In this document: one piece after another, positions 32,734-41,016 of the stretch
Position numbering within the stretch: the stretch's first letter is position 1
How the letters are laid out: each line of letters opens with the position of its first letter
Source of the DNA: Curtobacterium pusillum
GTDB lineage: Bacteria; Actinomycetota; Actinomycetes; Actinomycetales; Microbacteriaceae
Length of the DNA stretch: 64,000 nucleotides
Reading direction: 5' to 3'
Assembly (NCBI RefSeq): GCF_007680845.1
Contig: NZ_VEIY01000007.1
Span: 62,001-126,000, forward strand
Translations under genes and position numbers: made by a program
Notes under the pieces: generated by a model
Databases searched by the model: none
What the model saw: only the letters and a program-made list of their open reading frames with translations
What the model was told of the DNA's origin: nothing

Positions 32734-33927
32734 CTACGGGGCGAGCGTCGGGGTCGCCCCCGAGCCGGTGACGTCGGGCAGCGTCACCCCGACGAGCGGC
32801 AGCACCGCCGAGGCCACAGCCCAGAGCAGCACGAGCGTTCCCACCCCGCCGAGCACGGCGCCGAGCAGCGCGATCGGCCGCTGCCACGTCGCGGCCGGGT
32901 TCCGCAGGATCACGACCGAGAGCGCCACCGCGAGCAGGCCGAGCACCAGCCCGACCCCGTGCACGGTCGCGGGAGCGAGGAACCACCAGGCAGCGAGTCC
33001 GAGCGTGCCGAGTCCGGCGATCGCTCCGAGGACGGCTCCCGGGGTCACGCCGACGAGCGCGCTGCGGCCGGCGTCGGCGTGGGCGTCGTCGTCGGCCTGG
33101 AGGCGCGCCGCGGCCCCGGCGGACGAACTCGCACCGGTGGTCGGTGCGGGTCCGGCCGCGGGTGCGGCGGACGCGGGTGCGGCGGGCGCAGGCGCGGCGG
33201 ACGCGGGTGCGGCGGCCGCAGGCGCGGCGGACGCGTGCGCGGCGGGCGTCGGTGCGAGTGCGGCGTGCGCGGCGGATCCTTGCGGGTGCGCCACGGGAGC
33301 GATTTCCGGCACGGTGTGCGTCGGCGCGGCGATCACGGCGTCGAACGAGCGGGTCGGCGCGGCTGCCGGTCGCTGGTGCGCGAAGCGGGCGGGGGTCCGG
33401 TAGCCGATGGGGCCGGAGGGTTCCGGTTCGGCCCCCTCGACCACGACGTGCTCGAGGCCCGGGACCGAGAACCGGGGCTGCCCGACCACCGGGACCGCGG
33501 GGACGGCCGGGACGGCGGGGACGACCGGGACCGCGGGGACCGACCGGGCGGGTGCAGTGCGGGGGGCGACGTCGATCGGCGGGACCGGAGCCGGCGTGGC
33601 ACCTGCCCGGTCGAACGGCAGGGTGTGCACCGCCGGGGACGTCGGGGCCGGCGGGAGGAGGTCCTCCTGCGGCGGGTAGTCGGGCACCACGACGGCACCG
33701 CCGACGAGGGGTGGTGCCGCCAGGGGTGCCGGGACCGTGCCGGCGGAGGCGACCGCCTCGGGGGCGGAGGCCGACACGGTGAGCGGGAACGACTCGGGGA
33801 CGGGAGCCGGTGCGGCGGGGGCGGGTCGCGCCTCCAGGCCGGCGACCGCGCTCTCCGGAGGGGCGGTGACCCAGGCGGGGACGGCTCGACGCGGCCGGTC
33901 TTCGTCCGGCAGGCGGTGCGATGCCAC
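32734..33927 (-). CDS. Pro/Ala-rich membrane protein of unknown function
   Basis: 397 residues. Residues 1 to about 285 are predicted disordered and cytoplasmic: proline-rich with runs of PAVPAVPAVPVV and Ala-Pro repeats (ASAAPAPAAPASAAPA). The C-terminal quarter has four hydrophobic segments (starting near ALVGVTPGAVLGAIAG, GLAAWWFLAP, GLVLGLLAVALSVVIL and IALLGAVLGGVGTLVLLW), so the protein is anchored by its C-terminus. There is no recognisable catalytic motif. It is encoded alone between a LysR gene and an aldo/keto reductase gene. Short disordered tails in front of small DUF4190-like membrane domains are common in actinobacteria, but a role has not been assigned. Confidence 0.65.
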   Translation of the reverse strand: MASHRLPDEDRPRRAVPAWVTAPPESAVAGLEARPAPAAPAPVPESFPLTVSASAPEAVASAGTVPAPLAAPPLVGGAVVVPDYPPQEDLLPPAPTSPAVHTLPFDRAGATPAPVPPIDVAPRTAPARSVPAVPVVPAVPAVPAVPVVGQPRFSVPGLEHVVVEGAEPEPSGPIGYRTPARFAHQRPAAAPTRSFDAVIAAPTHTVPEIAPVAHPQGSAAHAALAPTPAAHASAAPAAAAPASAAPAPAAPASAAPAAGPAPTTGASSSAGAAARLQADDDAHADAGRSALVGVTPGAVLGAIAGLGTLGLAAWWFLAPATVHGVGLVLGLLAVALSVVILRNPAATWQRPIALLGAVLGGVGTLVLLWAVASAVLPLVGVTLPDVTGSGATPTLAP

Positions 33928-34013
33928 TGCGGTGCTCCCTCCGTGTACTGATCCATCGTCAGTTGTATCGGCAACCGATGCCGTCGACGCAGCCCCAGTT
34001 CCGGGGTCGCCGG

Positions 34014-34019
34014 TACGGT
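34014..34019 (+). promoter_or_regulatory. -10 box TACGGT of a probable leaderless gene
   Basis: TACGGT ends 6 nt before the ATG at 34026; same hexamer as upstream of the gene at 763. Confidence 0.5.
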
Positions 34020-34025
34020 CGACGC

Positions 34026-34994
34026 ATGACCGGAACCGAACACCGCCCGCTCGGCCCCTCGGGGCTCGTCGTCTCCACCGTCGGCATCGGCTGCAACAAC
34101 TTCGGCCGACCCGGCACGCAGACCGAGACCCAGGAGGGCACCGACGCCGTCGTCAACGCCGCCCTCGACGCCGGGGTCACCCTCTTCGACACGGCCGACG
34201 TGTACGGCGGACGTCCCGGGCTGTCCGAGGAACTCCTCGGGAAGTCCATCGCCGGCCGACGCGACGAGATCGTCCTCGCGACGAAGTTCGGCATGGACAT
34301 GCGCGGCGCGAACGGTCCGGACTGGGGCGTCCGCGGCTCCCGCCGGTACGTGCGACTCGCCGTCGAGTCGTCGCTGAAGCGCCTCGGGACGGACTGGATC
34401 GACCTCTACCAGATGCACGGGCCGGACGACGTGACCTCGATCGAGGAGACGCTGTCCGTGCTCGACGACCTCGTCCGCGAGGGCAAGATCCGCTACATCG
34501 GGCACTCGAACTTCGCCGGGTGGCAGATCGCCGAGGCCGAGCTCACGGCGTCGATCGCCGGGACGACGGCGTTCGTGTCCGCGCAGAACGAGTACAGCCC
34601 GCTCGCCCGCGGCGTCGAGGACGAGGTGCTGCCGGCGGTCCGGGCGTACGCCCTCGGGTTCCTGCCGTACTTCCCGCTCTACAACGGGTTGCTCACCGGC
34701 AAGTACACGAAGTCGGGCGGCCCCGCGGACGGCCGTCTGACGAAGGCGAAGCCGCAGCTGCTCGAGAACGCACCGTGGGCGATCGTCGAGGAGTTCCAGC
34801 GGTTCTGCGACGACCGCGGCGTCACGATGCTGCAGGCGACCTTCGCGTGGTTGCTGGCGCAGCCTGGGCTGTCGAGCGTGATCGCGGGGGCGACGAAGCC
34901 GGAGCAGATCCGGCAGAACGCCGAGGCCGGCACGGCGTGGACGCCGTCCGAGGACGACCTCGCCGAGATGACGGTCATCTTCGACGGCGCCTGA
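34026..34994 (+). CDS. Aldo/keto reductase
   Basis: 322 residues of a NADPH-dependent (alpha/beta)8-barrel oxidoreductase. The catalytic tetrad can be read as Asp55, Tyr60 (FDTADVYGG), Lys87 (ATKFGM) and His131 (YQMHGPD); SVIAGATKPEQI near the C-terminus binds the cofactor phosphate. It resembles YhdN/AKR11-type general aldehyde reductases. Start codons further upstream exist in frame, but the leaderless -10 box 6 nt before 34026 decides the start. It converges on an F420/NADP-type oxidoreductase gene with a repeat-filled gap between. Confidence 0.88.
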   Translation: MTGTEHRPLGPSGLVVSTVGIGCNNFGRPGTQTETQEGTDAVVNAALDAGVTLFDTADVYGGRPGLSEELLGKSIAGRRDEIVLATKFGMDMRGANGPDWGVRGSRRYVRLAVESSLKRLGTDWIDLYQMHGPDDVTSIEETLSVLDDLVREGKIRYIGHSNFAGWQIAEAELTASIAGTTAFVSAQNEYSPLARGVEDEVLPAVRAYALGFLPYFPLYNGLLTGKYTKSGGPADGRLTKAKPQLLENAPWAIVEEFQRFCDDRGVTMLQATFAWLLAQPGLSSVIAGATKPEQIRQNAEAGTAWTPSEDDLAEMTVIFDGA

Positions 34995-35000
34995 GTGCGC

Positions 35001-35109
35001 CGGCCGGGCGCTGCGGGGCCGGGCCGGGCGCTGCGGGGCCGAGTCTCGGTGTGAGCGACGGTTCTCGTGCCCGCGGCCCCGAGGACTGTCGCCCAGCCCG
35101 AGTCTCGGG
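35001..35109. repeat. Tandem and inverted repeats between convergent genes
   Basis: A 20-bp unit ending CGGGCGCTGCGGGGCC is repeated head to tail (35001-35020, 35021-35040). It is followed by CCGAGTCTCGG (35039-35049), a 13-bp near-perfect stem GCGACGGTTCTCG (35055-35067) with CGAGGACTGTCGC (35080-35092), and a second CCGAGTCTCGG (within 35097-35109). The block probably works as a bidirectional terminator; the origin of the tandem unit is unclear. Confidence 0.55.
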
Positions 35110-35148
35110 CCGGGCGTGCCCGGCCGCGTACCCGGCCGGACGCGCGGG

Positions 35149-35808
35149 CTACTGGTCGCGGTAGCGCTTCGCCTCGGCCAGCTTGGCGCGCAGCTCGTCG
35201 GCCGTGAACCGGGCGACGTACCCGGGGGTGTCCCGCTGGATGCGCCAGCCCTCGGCGAGCGGACCCGCGTCCACCACGTCGAACCCGAACTGGTCGATGA
35301 GGTCCGCCACCACGGCCTTCGCCGACTCGTCGTCACCGGCGACTACGAGCGCCCGACGGTCCGGGGTACCGGCGGGGGAGGCGTGGCCGGTGAGGTCCGC
35401 CGCGCCGATGTGGTTGAACGCCTTGACGACCCGGGCCCCGGGGAGGTGGTCCTGCAGCAGCTCGGCGGTCGTGGTCGTCTCGTCGTCGAGCGCCGCGATG
35501 TGCCCGTCGCGCTGCGGGTAGTAGTTGTTCGTGTCGATCACGACCTTGCCGACGAGGGGCTCGACCGGGATGGTCTCGATCGCGGCGAGCGGGGTCGTCA
35601 CGACCACGATCTCGCCCGCAGCGGCCGCCTCGTCGCGGGTCGCCGCACGAGCCGCCCCGGGAGCGATGCCGTCGAGCTCGTCCACGAGCCCGGTCAGGGT
35701 CTCGGGACCGCGCGAGTTCGCGATCACCACCTGGTGGCCGTGCTGCACCGCGAGCCGTGCGAGCTGGGATCCGATGTTGCCTGCGCCGATGATTCCGATT
35801 GTCGTCAT
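35149..35808 (-). CDS. NADPH-dependent F420 reductase-like oxidoreductase
   Basis: 219 residues starting MTTIGIIGAGNIGSQLARLA with a perfect GxGxxG at 8-13. IVVVTTPLAAIETIP, VVIDTNNYYPQRDG and VVKAFNHIGAADL match the F420-dependent NADP reductase/NADP-oxidoreductase coenzyme F420-dependent family, in which the protein transfers hydride between NADPH and a deazaflavin; many bacterial relatives act on other substrates. A frame extension upstream of the ATG lacks a ribosome site. Ordinary length, single domain, cytoplasmic. Confidence 0.8.
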   Translation of the reverse strand: MTTIGIIGAGNIGSQLARLAVQHGHQVVIANSRGPETLTGLVDELDGIAPGAARAATRDEAAAAGEIVVVTTPLAAIETIPVEPLVGKVVIDTNNYYPQRDGHIAALDDETTTTAELLQDHLPGARVVKAFNHIGAADLTGHASPAGTPDRRALVVAGDDESAKAVVADLIDQFGFDVVDAGPLAEGWRIQRDTPGYVARFTADELRAKLAEAKRYRDQ

Positions 35809-35886
35809 GGGGCCCGGCAACGCCGCGGTGCGCGCTCGGCATTCCCAGGCCGTCACCGGAGGTCACCGAGGGTGCATGATGGCGGC

Positions 35887-36183
35887 ATGGACCACGAGTT
35901 CAGGAACGAACCGGAGCAGGGCCGCTACGCGATGTACGTCGGCGGCGAACTGGTGAGCGTCCTCGACCACCGGGAGAACGGCGACGCGATCGCCTTCCCG
36001 CACACCTACACGGTGCCGAAGCACCGCGGTCACGGCTACGCCGCCGAGCTCGTCGACTTCGCCGTCGCCGACGTCGAGGCGAACACCACGAAGCGCATCG
36101 TGCCGATGTGCTGGTTCGTCGGCAAGTGGTTCGACGAACACCCCGAGAAGGCAGACCTGCTCAGCCGCGGCGCTGCGGACTGA
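35887..36183 (+). CDS. Small GNAT-fold N-acetyltransferase (YjdJ/GATD-type)
   Basis: 98 residues, the size of the minimal GCN5-related acetyltransferases (PF14542 group). It has two early strands (RYAMYVGGELVSVLDHREN), then TYTVPKHRGHGYAAELVDFAV, with the acetyl-CoA pyrophosphate loop RGHGYA, and ends in VPMCWFVGKWFDEHPEKADL, the family's conserved C-terminal helix. The target is unknown. CATGAT lies 6 nt before the ATG, a near-match to a leaderless -10 box. Confidence 0.82.
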   Translation: MDHEFRNEPEQGRYAMYVGGELVSVLDHRENGDAIAFPHTYTVPKHRGHGYAAELVDFAVADVEANTTKRIVPMCWFVGKWFDEHPEKADLLSRGAAD

Positions 36184-36203
36184 GCCGAACCGGAAGGCCG
36201 CAC

Positions 36204-36665
36204 ATGCCGACGATCACCCCGTTCCTCTGGTACGACGACCAGGCCGAGGAAGCCGCCGAGTACTACGTCGGCCTGTTCCCGGACAGCCGCATCGACAGCG
36301 TGAGCAAGACGCCGGACGGCAAGGCCCTCGTCGTGGAGTTCACGCTGCTCGGGCAGCCGTACCGGGCGATGAACGGCGGACCCGGGCACCCGCACTCCGA
36401 TGCGGTCTCGTTCCAGGTCGACGTCGACACGCAGGACGAGCTCGACCGCATCTGGGACGCCCTCCTCGCCGACGGCGGCGAGCCGAGCCGGTGCGGGTGG
36501 CTGTTCGACCGCTGGGGTCTGGCGTGGCAGGTGACCCCGTCGATGATGGGCAAGCTCATGACCGGCTCGGGCGACCCCGAGGCGAACGCCCGCGTCTTCC
36601 AGGCCATGATGCAGATGGTCAAGCTCGACATCCCGGCGCTGCAGGCCGCGGCGGCGGGGCGTTGA
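36204..36665 (+). CDS. VOC family protein, PhnB/3-demethylubiquinone methyltransferase-like fold
   Basis: 153 residues with GGAAGG before the ATG, 20 bp after the acetyltransferase gene. TITPFLWYDDQAEEAAEYYVGLFPDS and FQVDVDTQDELDRIWDALL are the two halves of the PhnB-type vicinal-oxygen-chelate fold (PF06983); CGWLFDRWGLAWQVTP is the characteristic end. No enzymatic activity is firmly assigned to this family. Probably co-transcribed with the acetyltransferase. Confidence 0.82.
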   Translation: MPTITPFLWYDDQAEEAAEYYVGLFPDSRIDSVSKTPDGKALVVEFTLLGQPYRAMNGGPGHPHSDAVSFQVDVDTQDELDRIWDALLADGGEPSRCGWLFDRWGLAWQVTPSMMGKLMTGSGDPEANARVFQAMMQMVKLDIPALQAAAAGR

Positions 36666-36749
36666 CACGCACGCGAACCGTACCCGCCGGTATGGTTGCG
36701 GGACCGTAGACCGCCGGCCGGCGCCGGCGCAGACAGGCTGGAGTGCCCG

Positions 36750-37220
36750 ATGAGTGGATCGAGGCCCGACGTCCGCAACAGCGACATCGACCGCGCCTAC
36801 ACGGAACTCGCCCGGATCACCCGTCGAGCGAGCATCCGCGCCCGTGGTTCGGAGTCGATCCTGAGCGTCGTCGACCAGTCCCTCGTGGACTTCGTCGTGC
36901 AGCACCCGGGCTGCATGGCCATCGACATCGCCCGGTACCTGCGCCTCAACCGTTCGACGATCTCCCGGCAGCTGTCCGGGCTCCTCGCGGCCGGGCTGAT
37001 CCGGACGACCGACGGCGGGACCGGCAACGCGAAGCCCCTCGTGGTCACGGATGCCGGTCGCGCGGCGCTCGAGCGCTCCGTGCAGCTGCACCGCGACGCC
37101 CTCGACGAGCGGCTCGCGAGCTGGTCGGACGACGACATCGCGCTGCTCGCCGGGCTCCTCGAGCGGCTCGGCGCGGCGGACGAGGCGGGGCTGCCGATGC
37201 CCGGGCGCAGCCCCTCGTGA
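36750..37220 (+). CDS. MarR family winged-helix regulator
   Basis: 156 residues. VDFVVQHPGCMAIDIARYLRLNRSTISRQLSGLLAAGLIRT is the winged HTH, followed by the wing GTGNAKPLVVTDAGRAAL and a C-terminal dimerisation helix. The GTG of the phosphoesterase gene overlaps its stop codon, so the two are translationally coupled. A GGAG ribosome site lies about 7 nt upstream of the start. Target genes are not evident; the preceding small enzymes could be included. Confidence 0.85.
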   Translation: MSGSRPDVRNSDIDRAYTELARITRRASIRARGSESILSVVDQSLVDFVVQHPGCMAIDIARYLRLNRSTISRQLSGLLAAGLIRTTDGGTGNAKPLVVTDAGRAALERSVQLHRDALDERLASWSDDDIALLAGLLERLGAADEAGLPMPGRSPS

Positions 37221-37726
37221 CGACGTCGTTCGTCCTGCTCTCCGACACGCACCTCCCGAAACGCGCGAAGGACCTGCCGGCGGGGCTGTGGGCGGACATC
37301 GACGCCGCCGATCTCGTGGTGCACGCCGGCGACTGGGTCGACCTCGCGACCCTCGACGCGATCAAGTCCAGGGCCAGCCGGTTCGAGGGCGTCCGCGGGA
37401 ACAACGACGGCCCGGAGTTCGACGACCGGCTGCCCCTCGTGGCGCGCTTCGCCGTCGAGGACCTCCGCTTCGCCCTGGTGCACGAGACCGGCGCCTCGAC
37501 GGGCCGCGAGCGTCGGATGGACGCCGAGTACCCGGACGTCGACGTCCTCGTCTTCGGGCACTCGCACATCCCGTGGGACACCGTGGCGCCGTCGGGCCTG
37601 CGGCTGCTCAACCCGGGTTCGCCGACCGATCGTCGCCGCCAGCCGGACCACACCTGGATGCGCGGCACGGTCGACGGCCGTGCGCTCACGGTCGAGCTGG
37701 TGCGTCTGCCCCCGACGACCGCCTGA
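37217..37726 (+). CDS. Calcineurin-like phosphoesterase, YfcE/MJ0936-like
   Basis: 169 residues from a GTG overlapping the previous stop. Metal motifs: SDTH (Asp10, His12), HAGDWVD (Asp39), GNND (61-64), a lone His89 (VHETG) and GHSH (114-117), then NPGSPTDRR. This is the full set of the small bacterial phosphodiesterases of the YfcE group, which cleave artificial phosphodiesters and possibly cyclic nucleotides. The stop codon directly abuts the terminator hairpin at 37727. Confidence 0.85.
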   Translation: MTTSFVLLSDTHLPKRAKDLPAGLWADIDAADLVVHAGDWVDLATLDAIKSRASRFEGVRGNNDGPEFDDRLPLVARFAVEDLRFALVHETGASTGRERRMDAEYPDVDVLVFGHSHIPWDTVAPSGLRLLNPGSPTDRRRQPDHTWMRGTVDGRALTVELVRLPPTTA

Positions 37727-37770
37727 CGGACGGGAGGCGCGGTGCGGGCCCGACCCGCGCCTCCCGTCCG
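37727..37770. terminator. 44-bp imperfect palindrome, shared hairpin family, between convergent genes
   Basis: The left arm starts CGGACGGGAGGCGCGG and the right arm ends CCGCGCCTCCCGTCCG: 16 perfect pairs, then a two-base swap near the centre compared with the perfect members. It starts at the base after the phosphoesterase stop and ends 8 bp before the stop of the thiamine operon, so it serves both directions. Confidence 0.75.
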
Positions 37771-37777
37771 GCTGTCC

Positions 37778-39268
37778 TCACGACCCGGCCGTCGGCATGC
37801 GGAAGAACGCGAGCTCCCACTCGGCTGAGCGGCGGAACGCCCGCGTCATCGCGCCGCGCTCCGCGGGCGACGCCGCCGCCGCGTGCCGCTCCACCCACCC
37901 GGCTGCCTCCGCCGACGCCGCGGCGAAGCCGGGGTCGCCGTACGCCGCGATCCAGTCGGCGTACGGGTGCTCCGCGGGCACTTGTCCGAGCTGCGTCCCG
38001 ACCCACGCGTAGACCTGGAAGCACGGCAGCACCGCCGCGGCGAGGACCCCCACCGACCCGGACTCCGCCGCCTCCAGCAGGTGGTCGAGGTAGCCGGCGC
38101 ACGTCGGGTGGACCGGGTCGTCGGCGTGCGTGTCGGCGAGGCGTCGGTGGTGGAGGTCGCGGGCCTCGACGGCGCACCCTTCGGCGGCGGCCGCCCAGAA
38201 CGCGGACTCGTCCTCGGCCGTCTGCCGGCCGAGCAGCGCCAGGTGCCGCTCGTACGCCCGGAGGTAGTGCACGTCCTGCGCCAGGTACGCGGCGAACACC
38301 CCGGGGTCGAGCGTGCCGTCCCGCATCCCGACGAGGAAGTCGCAGTCGATCGTCTCCTGCAGGACCCCTCGGACGTCCGCCCACCAGCGGTCCGTCCACG
38401 AGGGCTCCGGCAGCGCCGCACGGATCGCGGCGCCGTGGTCCACGGGGCCGTTGCCGGTGCCGACTCCGAGCGCGTCGGCACCCCGGAGTGCGTCCGTCAG
38501 CCAGGTCTTCGCCGTGCCGATCGCCAGTTCCCAGTCGCCGTCGCGGGCGACGAGGGTCGCGATCGCACTCGAGAGCGAGCAGCCGGTGCCGTGCGTGTTC
38601 GTGGTGGCGATCCTCGGCGACGAGAACGTCCGGACGACCCCGGACGCGGAGACGAGCACGTCGTCCGACGTGGCGCCGTCGTCGTGGCCGCCCTTGACCA
38701 GGACGAGCACGTCCCACGCGCGGGCGATCGCGACCGCGGCGTCGACCGGCGGGGTGACCCGGTCGGCCGCGCCGTCCGGGCCGTCAGCGCCGTCCGGGTC
38801 GCCCGCGCGCCCCGCGAGCCCGGCCAGCACCGCCAGCTCGTCCCGGTTCGGGGTCACCAGGTCCGCGAGCTCCAAGAGCGACGACATCGCCTCCGACGCG
38901 TCGTCGTCCAGCAGCCGGTCACCGCTCGTCGCCACCATCACCGGGTCGATCACGACCACGGGCGGCCGGTGCTGCCGGAGCCAGTCCGTCACGACCCGCA
39001 CGACCGGCGCGGTGCCGAGCATCCCCGTCTTCACCGCGTCGATCGTCACGTCGTCGGACACGGCGTCGAGCTGCTCGCGGAGGAACGCGACGTCGGGCAC
39101 GTGCACGGATCGGACGCCGTGCGTGTTCTGCGCGACGAGTGCCGTGACGACCCCCATCCCGTACCCGTCATGCGCGGCGATCGACTTGAGGTCCGCCTGC
39201 AGCCCGGCACCGCCCGTCGGGTCCGTCCCGGCGATGCTGAGGACCCGGGGGATCCGCGCGCAAGTCAC
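37778..39268 (-). CDS. thiD: ThiD-TenA fusion: hydroxymethylpyrimidine (phosphate) kinase and thiaminase II
   Basis: 496 residues. The N-terminal ThiD domain (about 1-265) begins SIAGTDPTGGAGLQAD (11-26) and has the ribokinase-type end GTGCSLSSAIATLV; it phosphorylates HMP and HMP-P in thiamine synthesis. The C-terminal TenA domain (about 285-496) contains DFLVGMRDGTLDPGVFAAYLAQD and the Cys/Tyr/Glu surroundings of the aminopyrimidine hydrolase, which salvages HMP from degraded thiamine. Such fusions are known in actinobacteria and yeasts. The GTG start overlaps the thiE stop by 4 nt; it is the last gene of a TPP-riboswitch operon. Confidence 0.93.
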   Translation of the reverse strand: MTCARIPRVLSIAGTDPTGGAGLQADLKSIAAHDGYGMGVVTALVAQNTHGVRSVHVPDVAFLREQLDAVSDDVTIDAVKTGMLGTAPVVRVVTDWLRQHRPPVVVIDPVMVATSGDRLLDDDASEAMSSLLELADLVTPNRDELAVLAGLAGRAGDPDGADGPDGAADRVTPPVDAAVAIARAWDVLVLVKGGHDDGATSDDVLVSASGVVRTFSSPRIATTNTHGTGCSLSSAIATLVARDGDWELAIGTAKTWLTDALRGADALGVGTGNGPVDHGAAIRAALPEPSWTDRWWADVRGVLQETIDCDFLVGMRDGTLDPGVFAAYLAQDVHYLRAYERHLALLGRQTAEDESAFWAAAAEGCAVEARDLHHRRLADTHADDPVHPTCAGYLDHLLEAAESGSVGVLAAAVLPCFQVYAWVGTQLGQVPAEHPYADWIAAYGDPGFAAASAEAAGWVERHAAAASPAERGAMTRAFRRSAEWELAFFRMPTAGS

Positions 39269-40008
39269 GCGTCCGCCTCGTGGTCCGTGACGACGGCCTG
39301 GAGGCGCGGATCACCCTGGCCGGTCCGGCCCCCGTCCCGTGGGCGGTCGGTCCACGCGGCGACGTACGCGGCCGCCGCGACACCGGGGTCGGCAGCGGCG
39401 CAGATGCCGGACACGACGGCGACCCCGGCAGCGCCGGCGGCTCCCAGCGGCACGACGTCGTCGAGCGTCACGCCGCCGATCGCCACGCAGGGCACCCCGG
39501 TGTCGCGTGCGAGCCGGGCGATCCGCGCGAACCCCTCGTGCCCGAGCGCCGGTGGGTGGTCCGGCTTCGTCGTCGTCGGGTGCACGACCCCCACCCCGAG
39601 CAGGTCGACCGTGCCGCGGGGGAGTCGGGCGACCGCCTCCAGGTGTGCCGGTGTGTTCGCGGTCAGCCCGACGTGGGCGTCCGGACCGAGCAGCGCCCGC
39701 GCGACCTCGACCGGCAGGTCCGACTGGCCGAGGTGCACACCGGCGACCGCGTGCCCGGCGTGCCGAGCGGCGAGGGCGACGTCGAGCCGGTCGTCCACGA
39801 CCACCATCGCCCGGTCGCCCACGGCGTCCGCGACGGCCGACGTCAGCGCCAGGAGGTCCCGCGCCGACGCCCGCTTGTCCCGCACCTGGACGATCCGCAC
39901 CCCGGCCTGCACCGCTGCGCGCACCACCCCGAGGACGCCGATACCGTGCCGGTCCGCGAGCGTGGCGTCCGTGATGAGGTACACGCCGACGTCCGACCCG
40001 GCGCTCAC
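39265..40008 (-). CDS. thiE: Thiamine-phosphate synthase
   Basis: 247 residues. LITDATL, VRIVQVRDKRASARDLL (diphosphate and pyrimidine binding), VDDRLDVALAARHAGHAVAGVHLGQSDLP, GLTANTPAH and AIGGVTLDDV are the classic ThiE motifs. It joins HMP-pyrophosphate with thiazole phosphate to give thiamine phosphate. The GTG start overlaps the thiM stop by 4 nt, and its own stop overlaps the start of thiD-tenA in the same way, so all three are translationally coupled. Confidence 0.94.
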   Translation of the reverse strand: MSAGSDVGVYLITDATLADRHGIGVLGVVRAAVQAGVRIVQVRDKRASARDLLALTSAVADAVGDRAMVVVDDRLDVALAARHAGHAVAGVHLGQSDLPVEVARALLGPDAHVGLTANTPAHLEAVARLPRGTVDLLGVGVVHPTTTKPDHPPALGHEGFARIARLARDTGVPCVAIGGVTLDDVVPLGAAGAAGVAVVSGICAAADPGVAAAAYVAAWTDRPRDGGRTGQGDPRLQAVVTDHEADA

Positions 40009-40865
40009 GCGGTCACCGGCGACTCGACGGTGATCCGGGCGGTCCGGACGACGTCCTCCGGGCTGAGCGACGCCAGCCGGTCGAGGAACAGCGGTTGGAA
40101 CGTCCCCGGACCACCGGCGTCCCGCGCGGCGAGCTCGGCCGCGATCGTGTGCACGGCGGTCGCGGCGACCGCTGCGGCGCCGGGGTCCTCCGGCGACACG
40201 GCGGTGAACGCGGCGACGACGGCCCCGAGCGCGCAGCCACCGCCGGTGATCCGCGTCAGCAGCTCCGTGCCGTTCGCAACCCGGACCACACCGATCCCAG
40301 GGGCGACCAGCAGGTCGACCGGACCCGACACGGCGATCGCGGCCACGCGCCTCCCGGCTGCCGTGCCGGACACGGCGTCGACCGCAGCGTCACGCGCGTC
40401 GTCAGCAGCGACCGTGCTGTCGACCCCGCGTCCGCCCGCCGAGGCGCCGAGCACCGCGAGCACCTCGGACGGGTTGCCGCGCAGCACCGTCGGACCGAGC
40501 GCCAGCAGGTCCCGCGCCAGGGCGGTCCGGACCGGGAGCGACCCCACCGCGACCGGGTCGAGGACCCACGGCGTCCCGGCGTCGACCGCTGCGGTCGCCG
40601 CTTCGAGCGACGCAGCCCGAGGTTCGGCGTGCGGGGTGCCGGTGTTCACCAGGAGGGCGTCGGCGACCCGGGCGAACGGCCCGGCCTCGGTGGCGACGTC
40701 GACCATCGCCGCCGAGGCGCCGAGGGCGAGCAGCACGTTCGCGGTGACGTTCTGCACCACCGTGTTCGTGATGCAGTGCACCAGGGGACCGCGGGACCGG
40801 ACGCTCTCGAGGAGCGTGGCGGTCCGGTCGGCCCAGTCGGTGGGTACGGGCGCAGCAGTGTGCAT
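40005..40865 (-). CDS. thiM: Hydroxyethylthiazole kinase
   Basis: 286 residues from the ATG at 40865. PLVHCITNTVVQNVTANVLLALGASAAMV is the N-terminal signature; LDPVAVGSLPVR, LRGNPSEVLAVLG and GGGCALGAVVAAF (active-site Cys and anion hole) follow. It phosphorylates the thiazole moiety salvaged from thiamine breakdown. With ThiE and ThiD-TenA the operon is a salvage route; no thiC or thiG is in the window. Its ribosome site AAGGGA is part of the TPP riboswitch. Confidence 0.94.
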   Translation of the reverse strand: MHTAAPVPTDWADRTATLLESVRSRGPLVHCITNTVVQNVTANVLLALGASAAMVDVATEAGPFARVADALLVNTGTPHAEPRAASLEAATAAVDAGTPWVLDPVAVGSLPVRTALARDLLALGPTVLRGNPSEVLAVLGASAGGRGVDSTVAADDARDAAVDAVSGTAAGRRVAAIAVSGPVDLLVAPGIGVVRVANGTELLTRITGGGCALGAVVAAFTAVSPEDPGAAAVAATAVHTIAAELAARDAGGPGTFQPLFLDRLASLSPEDVVRTARITVESPVTA

Positions 40866-40870
40866 GGACG

Positions 40871-40946
40871 ATCCCTTCGCGAGTACGAGCTCGAGCAGGT
40901 TCGACGGGTGTGATCTCAGCCGCTGGATGCGGCACCCCGTGTCTCG
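40871..40946 (-). promoter_or_regulatory. TPP riboswitch (THI element) controlling thiM-thiE-thiD/tenA
   Basis: Read on the minus strand the leader contains ACGGGGTGCC, then GCGGCTGAGATCACACCC, then GAACCTG and finally the AAGGGA end, in the order and spacing of the conserved thiamine pyrophosphate aptamer. The terminal AAGGGA is also the only ribosome binding site of thiM (6 nt before the ATG), so the likely mechanism is TPP-dependent sequestration of that site. No terminator hairpin separates the aptamer from the gene. Confidence 0.9.
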
Positions 40947-41016
40947 GACGACACCGTACACGACGGCCCGTGACGGGCGGGGTCACACGACGGAGGCGAT
41001 GTGGGAGGGTTGGTCC

